Assembly (NCBI GenBank): GCA_963920705.1
Contig: OY987240.1
Location: 124,001 to 188,000 of the forward strand
Direction of reading: 5' to 3'
Length of the DNA: 64,000 bases
Source of the DNA: Odiellus spinosus
Taxonomy: Eukaryota > Arthropoda > Arachnida > Opiliones > Phalangiidae
Position numbers and translations under genes: made by a program. Shown here one piece after another: positions 11,701-24,102 of this stretch (position 1 is the stretch's first letter; each line of letters begins with the position of its first letter). The notes under the pieces were generated by a model. The model ran no database searches, was not told where the DNA came from, and saw nothing but the letters and a program-made list of their open reading frames with translations.

Positions 11701-12044
11701 AATGGACAGTCTAAATAAGAAGAGTTTTCAAAAATCCGTTGAAAAACAAGAAAAATATGGCCAATTCAAGAAATCATACAATATCAAAATAGTCAAATTT
11801 CAGATTTTAAAAATTCGCTTTTTGATATTAGATGTTTTTTGAATTGGCTATATTTTCCATGTTTTTCAACGGATTTTCCAAAGCTCTTGTTTTTTAGATA
11901 GACCAATATTTGCTCTTTCGATATGTGTTGATTTTGTCTAAATCGCTTAAAAATCAAATGTTTTGTGTCCATTTGAATCCAATAATGTTTGATTTTTAAG
12001 CGTTTTAGCTTCATTTCAACCCATTTTATATTTGTCACGTTTTG
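8791..12044. repeat. Mosaic block where type B spacers first appear
   Basis: Landmarks 9025, 9408, 9790, 10173, 10556, 10937, 11318, 11702. Type B spacers begin at about 8928 and recur at 10076, 10459, 11220 and 11987. Landmarks 9025-9408 and 10556-10937 form a 4-monomer repeat about 1.53 kb apart, sharing ATTTGGTCTTT, CGTTTAGGC, AATAAGTTTTC (3-bp loss) and GGCCATTTC. The same four markers in part reappear at 29460-29570. The first H2 with GATACGTGTTG in this window is at about 11154. Confidence 0.8.
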
Positions 12045-15000
12045 GCAATTTAGACAAAACCAAAGTCATTCGCAAGAGCAATTAATGGACAGTCTAAATA
12101 ATAAGAGTTTTCAAAAATCCGTTGAAAAACAAGAAAAATATGGCCAATTCAAGAAATCATACAATATCAAAATAGTCAAATTTCAGATTTTAAAAATTCG
12201 CTTTTTGATATTAGATGTTTTTTGAATTGGCCATATTTTCCATGTTTTTCAACGAATTTTCCAAAACTCTTGTTTTTTAGATAGACCAATATTTGCTCTT
12301 TCGAGTGGTCTTAATTTTGTCTAAATCGCTTAAAAATCAAAAGTTTTGTGTCCATTTGAATCCAATAATCTTGGATTTTTAAGCGTTTTAGCTTCATTTC
12401 AACCCATTTTATATTTGTCACGTTTTGGCAATTTAGACAAATTTAAAGTCATTCGAAAGAGCAATTAATGGACAGTCTAAATAATAAGAGTTTTCAAAAA
12501 TCCGTTGAAAAACAAGAAAAATATGGCCAATTCAAGAAATCATACAATATCAAAATAGTCAAATTTCAGATTTTAAAAATTCGCTTTTTGATTTTAGATG
12601 TTTTTTGAATTGGCCATATTTTCCATGTTTTTCAACGGATTTTCCAAAACTCTTGTTTTTTAGATAGACCAATATGTGCTCTTTCGAGTGGTCTTAATAT
12701 TGTCTAAATCGCTTTAAAATCAAAAGTTTTGTGTCCATTTGAATCCAATAATCTTGGATTTTTAAGTGTTTTTGCTTAATTTTAACCAATTTTATATTTG
12801 TCACAATTTTGCAATTTAGACAAAACCAAAGTCATTCGAAAGAGCAATTAATGGACAGTCTAAATAATAAGAGTTTTCAAATATCCGTTGAAAAACAAGA
12901 AAAATATGGCCAATTCAAGAAATCATACAATATCAAAATAGTCAAATTTCAGATTTTAAAAATTCGCTTTTTGATATTAGATGTTTTTTGAATTGGCTAT
13001 ATTTTCCATGTTTTTCAACGGATTTTCCAAAACTCTTGTTTTTTAGATAGACCAATATTTGCTCTTTCGATATGTGTTGATTTTGTCTAAATCGCTTAAA
13101 AATCAAATGTTTTGTGTCCATTTGAATCCAATAATGTTTGATTTTTAGGCGTTTTAGCTTCATTTCAACCCATTTTATATTTGTCACGTTTTGGCAATTT
13201 AGACAAAACCAAAGTCATTCGCAAGAGCAATTAATGGACAGTCTAAATAATAAGAGTTTTCAAAAATCCGTTGAAAAACAAGAAAAATATGGCCAATTCA
13301 AGAAATCATACAATATCAAAATAGTCAAATTTCAGATTTTAAAAATTCGCTTTTTGATATTAGATGTTTTTTGAATTGGCCATATTTTCCATGTTTTTCA
13401 ACGAATTTTCCAAAACTCTTGTTTTTTAGATAGACCAATATTTGCTCTTTCGAGTGGTCTTAATTTTGTCTAAATCGCTTAAAAATCAAAAGTTTTGAGT
13501 CCATTTGAATCCAATAATCTTGGATTTTTAAGCGTTTTAGCTTCATTTCAACCCATTTTATATTTGTCACGTTTTGGCAATTTAGACAAAACCAAAGTCA
13601 TTCGAAAGAGCAATTAATGGACAGTCTAAATAATAAGAGTTTTCAAAAATCCGTTGAAAAACAAGAAAAATATGGCCAATTCAAGAAATCATACAATATC
13701 AAAATAGTCAAATTTCAGATTTTAAAAATTCGCTTTTTGATTTTAGATGTTTTTTGAATTGGCCATATTTTCCATGTTTTTCAACGAATTTTCCAAAACT
13801 CTTGTTTTTTAGATAGACCAATATTTGGTCTTTCGAGTGGTCTTAATTTTGTCTAAATCGCTTAAAAATCAAAAGTTTTGTGTCCATTTGAATCCAATAA
13901 TCTTGGATTTTTAAGCGTTTTAGCTTCATTTCAACCCATTTTATATTTGTCACGTTTTGGCAATTTAGACAAAACCAAAGTCATTCGAAAGAGCAATTAA
14001 TGGACAGTCTAAATAATAAGAGTTTTCAAAAATCCGTTGAAAAACAAGAAAAATATGGCCAATTCAAGAACTCATACAATATCAAAATAGTCAAATTTCA
14101 GATTTTAAAAATTCGCTTTTTGATATTAGATGTTTTTTGAATTGGCCATATTTTCCATGTTTTTCAACGGATTTTCCAAAACTCTTGTTTTTTAGATAGA
14201 CCAAAATTTGGTCTTTCGAGTGGTTTTAATTTTGTCTAAATTTACGCTTTAAAATCAAAAGTTTTGTGTCCATTTTAATCCAATAATCTTGGATTTTTAA
14301 GTGTTTTTACTTAATTTTAACCAATTTTATATTTGTCACAATTTTGCAATTTAGACAAAACCAAAGTCATTCGAAAGAGCAATTAATGGACAGTCTAAAT
14401 AATAAGAGTTTTCAAAAATCCGTTGAAAAACAAGAAAAATATGGCCAATTCAAGAAATCATACAATATCAAAATAGTCAAATTTCAGATTTTAAAAATTC
14501 GCTTTTTGATATTAGATGTTTTTTGAATTGGCCATATTTTCCATGTTTTTCAACGAATTTTCCAAAACTCTTGTTTTTTAGATAGACCAATATTTGCTCT
14601 TTCGAGTGGTCTTAATTTTGTCTAAATCGCTTAAAAATCAAAAGTTTTGTGTCCATTTGAATCCAATAATCTTGGATTTTTAAGCGTTTTAGCTTCATTT
14701 CAACCCATTTTATATTTGTCACGTTTTGGCAATTTAGACAAAACCAAAGTCATTCGAAAGAGCAATTAATGGACAGTCTAAATAATAAGAGTTTTCAAAA
14801 ATCCGTTGAAAAACAAGAAAAATATGGCCAATTCAAGAAATCATACAATATCAAAATAGTCAAATTTCAGATTTTAAAAATTCGCTTTTTGATTTTAGAT
14901 GTTTTTTGAATTGGCCATATTTTCCATGTTTTTCAACGGATTTTCCAAAGCTCTTGTTTTTTAGATAGACCAATATTTGCTCTTTCGAGTGGTCTTAATA

Positions 15001-15494
15001 TTGTCTAAATCGCTTTAAAATCAAAAGTTTTGTGTCCATTTGAATCCAATAATCTTGGATTTTTAAGTGTTTTTGCTTAATTTTAACCAATTTTATATTT
15101 GTCACAATTTTGCAATTTAGACAAAACAAAAGTCATTCGAAAGAGCAATTAATGGACAGTCTAAATAATAAGAGTTTTCAAATATCTGTTGAAAAACAAG
15201 AAAAATATGGCCAATTCAAGAAATCATACAATATCAAAATAGTCAAATTTCAGATTTTAAAAATTCGCTTTTTGATATTAGATGTTTTTTCAATTGGCTA
15301 TATTTTCCATGTTTTTCAACGGATTTTCCAAAACTCTTGTTTTTTAGATAGACCAATATTTGCTCTTTCGATACGTGTTGATTTTGTCTAAATCGCTTCA
15401 AAATCAAATGTTTTGTGTCCATTTGAATCCAATAATGTTTGATTTTTAAGCGTTTTAGCTTCATTTCAATCCATTTTATATTTGTCACGTTTTG
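12045..15494. repeat. Block with 3-mer (1149 bp) and 6-mer (2301 bp) relationships
   Basis: Landmarks 12085, 12468, 12851, 13234, 13617, 14000, 14386, 14769, 15152. ATTCGCAAGAGC at about 12066 and 13215, with GATATGTGTTG just upstream of each, marks a 1149-bp step. GTCTTAATATTGTC at 12691 and 14992, and CAAATATC near 12879 and 15180, mark a 2301-bp step of six monomers. Private features are ACAAATTTAAAG near 12436 and a small insertion giving AAATTTACGC near 14234. Confidence 0.8.
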
Positions 15495-17400
15495 GCAATT
15501 TAGACAAAACCAAAGTCATTCGAAAGAGCAATTAATGGACAGTCTAAATAATAAGAGTTTTCAAAAATCCGTTGAAAAACAAGAAAAATATGGCCAATTC
15601 AAGAAATCATACAATATCAAAATAGTCAAATTTCAGATTTTAAAAATTCGCTTTTTGATATTAGATGTTTTTTGAATTGGCCATATTTTCCATGTTTTTC
15701 AACGGATTTTCCAAAACTCTTGTTTTTAGATAGACCAATATTTGGTCTTTCGAGTGGTCTTAATTTTGTCTAAATCGCTTAAAAATCAAAAGTTTTGTGT
15801 CCATTTGAATCCAATAATCTTGGATTTTTAAGCGTTTTAGCTTCATTTCAACCCATTTTATATTTGTCACGTTTTGGCAATTTAGACAAAACCAAAGTCA
15901 TGCGAAAGAGCAATTAATGGACAGTCTAAATAATAAGAGTTTTCAAAAATCCGTTGAAAAACATGAAAAATATGGCCAATTCAAGAAATCATACAATATC
16001 AAAATAGTCAAATTTCAGATTTTAAAAATTCGCTTTTTGATATTAGATGTTTTTTGAATTGGCCATATTTTCCATGTTTTTCAACGGATTTTCCAAAACT
16101 CTTGTTTTTTAGATAGACCAATATTTGGTCTTTCGAGTGGTCTTAATTTTGTCTAAATCGCTTAAAAATCAAAAGTTTTGTGTCCATTTGAATCCAATAA
16201 TCTTGGATTTTTAAGCGTTTTAGCTTCATTTCAACCCATTTTATATTTGTCACGTTTTGGCAATTTAGACAAAACCAAAGTCATTCGAAAGAGCAATTAA
16301 TGGACAGTCTAAATAATAAGAGTTTTAAAAAATCCGTTGAAAAACAAGAAAAATATGGCCAATTCAAGAAATCATACAATATCAAAATAGTCAAATTTCA
16401 GATTTTAAAAATTCGCTTTTTGATATTAGATGTTTTTTGAATTGGCTATATTTTCCATGTTTTTCAACGGATTTTCCAAAACTCTTGTTTTTTAGATAGA
16501 CCAATATTTGCTCTTTCGATACGTGTTGATTTTGTCTAAATCGCTTCAAAATCAAATGTTTTGTGTCCATTTGAATCCAAGAATGTTTGATTTTTAAGCG
16601 TTTTAGCTTCATTTCAACCCATTTTATATTTGTCACAATTTGGCAATTTAGACAAAACCAAAGTCATTCGAAAGAGCAATTAATGGACAGTCTAAATAAT
16701 AAGAGTTTTCAAAAATCCGTTGAAAAACAAGAAAAATATGGCCAATTCAAGAAATCATACAATATCAAAATAGTCAAATTTCAGATTTTAAAAATTCGCT
16801 TTTTGATATTAGATGTTTTTTGAATTGGCCATATTTTCCATGTTTTTCAACGGATTTTCCAAAACTCTTGTTTTTTAGATAGACCAATATTTGGTCTTTC
16901 GAGTGGTCTTAATTTTGTCTAAATCGCTTAAAAATCAAAAGTTTTGTGTCCATTTGAATCCAATAATCTTGGATTTTTAGCGTTTTAGCTTCATTTCAAC
17001 CCATTTTATATTTGTCACGTTTTGGCAATTTAGACAAAACCAAAGTCATTCGAAAGAGCAATTAATGGACAGTCTAAATAATAAGAGTTTTCAAAAATCC
17101 GTTGAAAAACAAGAAAAATATGGCCAATTCAAGAAATCATACAATATCAAAATAGTCAAATTTCAGATTTTAAAAATTCGCTTTTTGATATTAGATGTTT
17201 TTTGAATTGGCCATATTTTCCATGTTTTTCAACGAATTTTCCAAAACTCTTGTTTTTTAGATAGACCAATATTTGCTCTTTCGAGTGGTCATAATTTTGT
17301 CTAAATCGCTTAAAAATCAAAAGTTTTGTGTCCATTTGAATCCAATAATCTTGGATTTTTAAGCGTTTTTGCTTAATTTTAACCAATTTTGATATTTGTC
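15495..17400. repeat. Left part of the 2866-bp (7.5-monomer) duplication
   Basis: Landmarks 15535, 15917, 16300, 16683, 17065. CTTGTTTTTAGATAG with one T missing (about 15720), GTCATGCGAAAG (15897) and AAACATGAAAAAT (15959) recur 2866 bp later. This offset is seven monomers plus 185 bp, because a half-deleted monomer lies in between. GGATTTTTAGCG, with one A missing, appears near 16971 and again 2866 bp later. Confidence 0.8.
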
Positions 17401-17838
17401 ACGTTTTGGCAATTTAGACAAAACCAAAGTCATTCGAAAGAGCAATTAATGGACAGTCTAAATAATAAAAGTTTTCAAAAATCCGTTGAAAAACAAGAAA
17501 AATATGGCCAATTCAACAAATCATACAATATCAAAATAGTCAAATTTCAGATTTTAAAAATTCGCTTTTTGATATTAGATGTTTCTTGAATTGGCCATAT
17601 TTTCCAGGTTTTTCAACGGATTTTCCAAAACTCTTGTTTTTTAGATAGACCAATATTTGCTTTTTCGAGTGGTCTTAATTTTGTCTAAATCGCTTCAAAA
17701 TCAAATGTTTTGTGTCCATTTGAATCCAATAATGTTTGATTTTTAAGCGTTTTAGCTTCATTTCAACCCATTTTATATTTGTCACGTTTTGGCAATTTAG
17801 ACAAAACCAAAGTCATTCGAAAGAGCAATTAATGGACA
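17401..17838. repeat. 569-bp duplication, copy 1 ending in a half-deleted monomer
   Basis: Landmarks 17449 and 17832. AATAATAAAAG, TTCAACAAATC, GTTTCTTGAAT, CCAGGTTTTTC and TGCTTTTTCGAG all recur exactly 569 bp later, 1.5 monomers downstream. The segment ends within H1 of the second monomer, where ATGGACA is joined directly to ATATTTGCTCTTTCG of an H2 arm. Confidence 0.88.
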
Positions 17839-17854
17839 ATATTTGCTCTTTCGA
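17817..17854. repeat. Half-monomer deletion junction forming a short perfect hairpin
   Basis: H1 is joined to H2 with the whole dyad centre lost, about 198 bp. The landmark step here is 185 instead of 383. The join leaves TCGAAAGAGCAA (17817-17828) and its exact inverted copy TTGCTCTTTCGA (17843-17854) around a 14-base loop. The two source sequences share CA at the breakpoint, a 2-bp microhomology. I saw no second copy of this junction in the window. Confidence 0.88.
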
Positions 17855-18407
17855 TACGTGTTGATTTTGTCTAAATCGCTTAAAAATCAAATGTTTTTTT
17901 TCCATTTGAATCCAATAATGTTTGATTTTTAAGTGTTTTAGCTTCATTTCAACCCATTTTATATTTGTCACGTTTTGGCAATTTAGACAAAACCAAAGTC
18001 ATTCGAAAGAGCAATTAATGGACAGTCTAAATAATAAAAGTTTTCAAAAATCCGTTGAAAAACAAGAAAAATATGGCCAATTCAACAAATCATACAATAT
18101 CAAAATAGTCAAATTTCAGATTTTAAAAATTCGCTTTTTGATATTAGATGTTTCTTGAATTGGCCATATTTTCCAGGTTTTTCAACGGATTTTCCAAAAC
18201 TCTTGTTTTTTAGATAGACCAATATTTGCTTTTTCGAGTGGTCTTAATTTTGTCTAAATCGCTTCAAAATCAAATGTTTTGTGTCCATTTGAATCCAATA
18301 ATGTTTGATTTTTAAGCGTTTTAGCTTCATTTCAACCCATTTTATATTTGTCACGTTTTGGCAATTTAGACAAAACCAAAGTCATTCGAAAGAGCAATTA
18401 ATGGACA
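17839..18407. repeat. 569-bp duplication, copy 2
   Basis: The segment repeats the markers of copy 1, including AATAATAAAAG near 18030, GTTTCTTGAAT near 18150 and CCAGGTTTTTC near 18171. Identity by offset 569 is clear from about 17970 to 18407. The first part, 17839-17969, is the remaining H2 and a type B spacer from another monomer, including TGTTTTTTTTCC near 17893. Confidence 0.82.
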
Positions 18408-19891
18408 GTCTAAATAATAAGAGTTTTCAAAAATCCGTTGAAAAACAAGAAAAATATGGCCAATTCAAGAAATCATACAATATCAAAATAGTCAAATTTC
18501 AGATTTTAAAAATTCGCTTTTTGATATTAGATGTTTTTTGAATTGGCCATATTTTCCATGTTTTTCAACGGATTTTCCAAAACTCTTGTTTTTAGATAGA
18601 CCAATATTTGGTCTTTCGAGTGGTCTTAATTTTGTCTAAATCGCTTAAAAATCAAAAGTTTTGTGTCCATTTGAATCCAATAATCTTGGATTTTTAAGCG
18701 TTTTAGCTTCATTTCAACCCATTTTATATTTGTCACGTTTTGGCAATTTAGACAAAACCAAAGTCATGCGAAAGAGCAATTAATGGACAGTCTAAATAAT
18801 AAGAGTTTTCAAAAATCCGTTGAAAAACATGAAAAATATGGCCAATTCAAGAAATCATACAATATCAAAATAGTCAAATTTCAGATTTTAAAAATTCGCT
18901 TTTTGATATTAGATGTTTTTTGAATTGGCCATATTTTCCATGTTTTTCAACGGATTTTCCAAAACTCTTGTTTTTTAGATAGACCAATATTTGGTCTTTC
19001 GAGTGGTCTTAATTTTGTCTAAATCGCTTAAAAATCAAAAGTTTTGTGTCCATTTGAATCCAATAATCTTGGATTTTTAAGCGTTTTAGCTTCATTTCAA
19101 CCCATTTTATATTTGTCACGTTTTGGCAATTTAGACAAAACCAAAGTCATTCGAAAGAGCAATTAATGGACAGTCTAAATAATAAGAGTTTTCAAAAATC
19201 CGTTGAAAAACAAGAAAAATATGGCCAATTCAAGAAATCATACAATATCAAAATAGTCAAATTTCAGATTTTAAAAATTCGCTTTTTGATATTAGATGTT
19301 TTTTGAATTGGCCATATTTTCCATGTTTTTCAACGGATTTTCCAAAACTCTTGTTTTTTAGATAGACCAATATTTGCTCTTTCGAGTGGTCTTAATTTTG
19401 TCTAAATCGCTTTAAAATCAAAAGTTTTGTGTCCATTTGAATCCAAAAATCTTGGATTTTTAAGCGTTTTTGCTTAACTTTAACCCATTTTATATTTGTC
19501 ACGTTTTGGCAATTTAGACAAAACGAAAGTCATTCGAAAGAGCAATTAATGGACAGTCTAAATAATAAGAGTTTTCAAAAATCCGTTGAAAAACAAGAAA
19601 AATATGGCCAATTCAAGAAATCATACAATATCAAAATAGTCAAATTTCAGATTTTAAAAATTCGCTTTTTGATATTAGATGTTTTTTGAATTGGCTATAT
19701 TTTCCATGTTTTTCAACGGATTTTCCAAAACTCTTGTTTTTTAGATAGACCAATATTTGGTCTTTCGAGTGGTCTTAATTTTGTCTAAATCGCTTAAAAA
19801 TCAAAAGTTTTGTGTCCATTTGAATCCAATAATCTTGGATTTTTAGCGTTTTAGCTTCATTTCAACCCATTTTATATTTGTCACGTTTTGG
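18408..19891. repeat. Right part of the 2866-bp duplication
   Basis: Landmarks 18401, 18783, 19166, 19549. It carries the one-T deletion, GTCATGCGAAAG at 18763 and AAACATGAAAAAT, all in register with 15495-16500. Beyond about 19300 the match breaks: H2 here has GAGTGGTCTT where the left part has GATACGTGTTG. Agreement returns near 19837 with GGATTTTTAGCG. It is a mosaic copy rather than a clean duplicate. Confidence 0.75.
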
Positions 19892-22800
19892 CAATTTAGA
19901 CAAAACCAAAGTCATTCGAAAGAGCAATTAATGGACAGTCTAAATAATAAGAGTTTTCAAAAATCCGTTGAAAAACAAGAAAAATATGGCCAATTCAAGA
20001 AATCATACAATATCAAAATAGTCAAATTTCAGATTTTAAAAATTCGCTTTTTGATATTAGATGTTTTTTGAATTGGCCATATTTTCCATGTTTTTCAACG
20101 AATTTTCCAAAACTTTTGTTTTTTAGATAGACCAATATTTGCTATTTCGAGTGGTCATAATTTTGTCTAAATCGCTTAAAAATCAAAAGTTTTGTGTCCA
20201 TTTGAATCCAATAATCTTGGATTTTTAGCGTTTTAGCTTCATTTCAACCCATTTTATATTTGTCACGTTTTGGCAATTTAGACAAAACCAAAGTCATTCG
20301 AAAGAGCAATTAATGGACAGTCTAAATAATAAGAGTTTTCAAAAATCCGTTGAAAAACAAGAAAAATATGGCCAATTCAAGAAATCATACAATATCAAAA
20401 TAGTCAAATTTCAGATTTTAAAAATTCGCTTTTTGATATTAGATGTTTTTTGAATTGGCCATATTTTCCATGTTTTTCAACGAATTTTCCAAAACTTTTG
20501 TTTTTTAGATAGACCAATATTTGCTCTTTCGAGTGGTCATAATTTTGTCTAAATCGCTTAAAAATCAAAAGTTTTGTGTCCATTTGAATCCAATAATCTT
20601 GGATTTTTAAGCGTTTTTGCTTAATTTTAACCAATTTTGATATTTGTCACGTTTTGGCAATTTAGACAAAACCAAAGTCATTCGAAAGAGCAATTAATGG
20701 ACAGTCTAAATAATAAGAGTTTTCAAAAATCCGTTGAAAAACAAGAAAAATATGGCCAATTCAAGAAATCATACAATATCAAAATAGTCAAATTTCAGAT
20801 TTTAAAAATTCGCTTTTTGATATTAGATGTTTTTTGAATTGGCCATATTTTCCATGTTTTTCAACGGATTTTCCAAAACTCTTGTTTTTTAGATAGACCA
20901 ATATTTGGTCTTTCGAGTGGTCTTAATTTTGTCTAAATCGCTTAAAAATCAAAAGTTTTGTGTCCATTTGAATCCAATAATCTTGGATTTTTAGCGTTTT
21001 AGCTTCATTTCAACCCATTTTATATTTGTCACGTTTTGGCAATTTAGACAAAACCAAAGTCATTCGAAAGAGCAATTAATGGACAGTCTAAATAATAAGA
21101 GTTTTCAAAAATCCGTTGAAAAACAAGAAAAATATGGCCAATTCAAGAAATCATACAATATCAAAATAGTCAAATTTCAGATTTTAAAAATTCGCTTTTT
21201 GATATTAGATGTTTTTTGAATTGGCCATATTTTCCATGTTTTTCAACGAATTTTCCAAAACTTTTGTTTTTTAGATAGACCAATATTTGCTCTTTCGAGT
21301 GGTCATAATTTTGTCTAAATCGCTTAAAAATCAAAAGTTTTGTGTCCATTTGAATCCAATAATCTTGGATTTTTAAGCGTTTTTGCTTAATTTTAACCAA
21401 TTTTGATATTTGTCACGTTTTGGCAATTTAGACAAAACCAAAGTCATTCGAAAGAGCAATTAATGGACAGTCTAAATAATAAGAGTTTTCAAAAATCCGT
21501 TGAAAAACAAGAAAAATATGGCCAATTCAAGAAATCATACAATATCAAAATAGTCAAATTTCAGATTTTAAAAATTCGCTTTTTGATATTAGATGTTTTT
21601 TGAATTGGCCATATTTTCCATGTTTTTCAACGAATTTTCCAAAACTTTTGTTTTTTAGATAGACCAATATTTGCTCTTTCGAGTGGTCATAATTTTGTCT
21701 TAATCGCTTAAAAATCAAAAGTTTTGTGTCCATTTGAATCCAATAATCTTGGATTTTTAGCGTTTTAGCTTCATTTCAACCCATTTTATATTTGTCACGT
21801 TTTGGCAATTTAGACAAAACCAAAGTCATTCGAAAGAGCAATTAATGGACAGTCTAAATAATAAGAGTTTTCAAAAATCCGTTGAAAAACAAGAAAAATA
21901 TGGCCAATTCAAGAAATCATACAATATCAAAATAGTCAAATTTCAGATTTTAAAAATTCGCTTTTTGATATTAGATGTTTTTTGAATTGGCCATATTTTC
22001 CATGTTTTTCAACGAATTTTCCAAAACTTTTGTTTTTTAGATAGACCAATATTTGCTCTTTCGAGTGGTCATAATTTTGTCTAAATCGCTTAAAAATCAA
22101 AAGTTTTGTGTCCATTTGAATCCAATAATCTTGGATTTTTAGCGTTTTAGCTTCATTTCAACCCATTTTATATTTGTCACGTTTTGGCAATTTAGACAAA
22201 ACCAAAGTCATTCGAAAGAGCAATTAATGGACAGTCTAAATAATAAGAGTTTTCAAAAATCCGTTGAAAAACAAGAAAAATATGGCCAATTCAAGAAATC
22301 ATACAATATCAAAATAGTCAAATTTCAGATTTTAAAAATTCGCTTTTTGATATTAGATGTTTTTTGAATTGGCCATATTTTCCATGTTTTTCAACGAATT
22401 TTCCAAAACTTTTGTTTTTTAGATAGACCAATATTTGCTCTTTCGAGTGGTCATAATTTTGTCTAAATCGCTTAAAAATCAAAAGTTTTGTGTCCATTTG
22501 AATCCAATAATCTTGGATTTTTAAGCGTTTTTGCTTAATTTTAACCAATTTTGATATTTGTCACGTTTTGGCAATTTAGACAAAACCAAAGTCATTCGAA
22601 AGAGCAATTAATGGACAGTCTAAATAATAAGAGTTTTCAAAAATCCGTTGAAAAACAAGAAAAATATGGCCAATTCAAGCAATCATACAATATCAAAATA
22701 GTCAAATTTCAGATTTTAAAAATTCGCTTTTTGATATTAGATGTTTTTTGAATTGGCCATATTTTCCATGTTTTTCAACGAATTTTCCAAAACTTTTGTT

Positions 22801-24102
22801 TTTTAGATAGACCAATATTTGCTCTTTCGAGTGGTCATAATTTTGTCTAAATCGCTTAAAAATCAAAAGTTTTGTGTCCATTTGAATCCAATAATCTTGG
22901 ATTTTTAGCGTTTTAGCTTCATTTCAACCCATTTTATATTTGTCACGTTTTGGCAATTTAGACAAAACCAAAGTCATTCGAAAGAGCAATTAATGGACAG
23001 TCTAAATAATAAGAGTTTTCAAAAATCCGTTGAAAAACAAGAAAAATATGGCCAATTCAAGAAATCATACAATATCAAAATAGTCAAATTTCAGATTTTA
23101 AAAATTCGCTTTTTGATATTAGATGTTTTTTGAATTGGCCATATTTTCCATGTTTTTCAACGAATTTTCCAAAACTTTTGTTTTTTAGATAGACCAATAT
23201 TTGCTCTTTCGAGTGGTCATAATTTTGTCTAAATCGCTTAAAAATCAAAAGTTTTGTGTCCATTTGAATCCAATAATCTTGGATTTTTAGCGTTTTAGCT
23301 TCATTTCAACCCATTTTATATTTGTCACGTTTTGGCAATTTAGACAAAACCAAAGTCATTCGAAAGAGCAATTAATGGACAGTCTAAATAATAAGAGTTT
23401 TCAAAAATCCGTTGAAAAACAAGAAAAATATGGCCAATTCAAGAAATCATACAATATCAAAATAGTCAAATTTCAGATTTTAAAAATTCGCTTTTTGATA
23501 TTAGATGTTTTTTGAATTGGCCATATTTTCCATGTTTTTCAACGAATTTTCCAAAACTTTTGTTTTTTAGATAGACCAATATTTGCTCTTTCGAGTGGTC
23601 ATAATTTTGTCTAAATCGCTTAAAAATCAAAAGTTTTGTGTCCATTTGAATCCAATAATCTTGGATTTTTATGCGTTTTTGCTTAATTTTAACCAATTTT
23701 GATATTTGTCACGTTTTGGCAATTTAGACAAAACCAAAGTCATTCGAAAGAGCAATTAATGGACAGTCTAAATAATAAGAGTTTTCAAAAATCCGTTGAA
23801 AAACAAGAAAAATATGGCCAATTCAAGAAATCATACAATATCAAAATAGTCAAATTTCAGATTTTAAAAATTCGCTTTTTGATATTAGATGTTTTTTGAA
23901 TTGGCCATATTTTCCATGTTTTTCAACGAATTTTCCAAAACTCTTGTTTTTTAGATAGACCAATATTTGCTCTTTCGAGTGGTCATAATTTTGTCTAAAT
24001 CGCTTAAAAATCAAAAGTTTTGTGTCCATTTGAATCCAATAATCTTGGATTTTTAAGCGTTTTTGCTTAATTTTAACCAATTTTGATATTTGTCACGTTT
24101 TG
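19892..24102. repeat. 3-mer higher-order repeat (1148 bp) of S-S-A spacers
   Basis: Landmarks 19932, 20313, 20697, 21079, 21463, 21846, 22228, 22611, 22994, 23376, 23759. The spacer before each is either S (GGATTTTTAGCGTTTTAGC, 382-bp monomer) or A (GGATTTTTAAGCGTTTTTGC with TTTTGATATT, 384 bp). The order is S S A, S A, S S A, S S A, so one trimer has lost an S unit. H2 in nearly all has AAAACTTTTG and GTGGTCATAA. Private changes are TTCAAGCAATC near 22678 and TTTATGCG near 23670. Confidence 0.86.
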
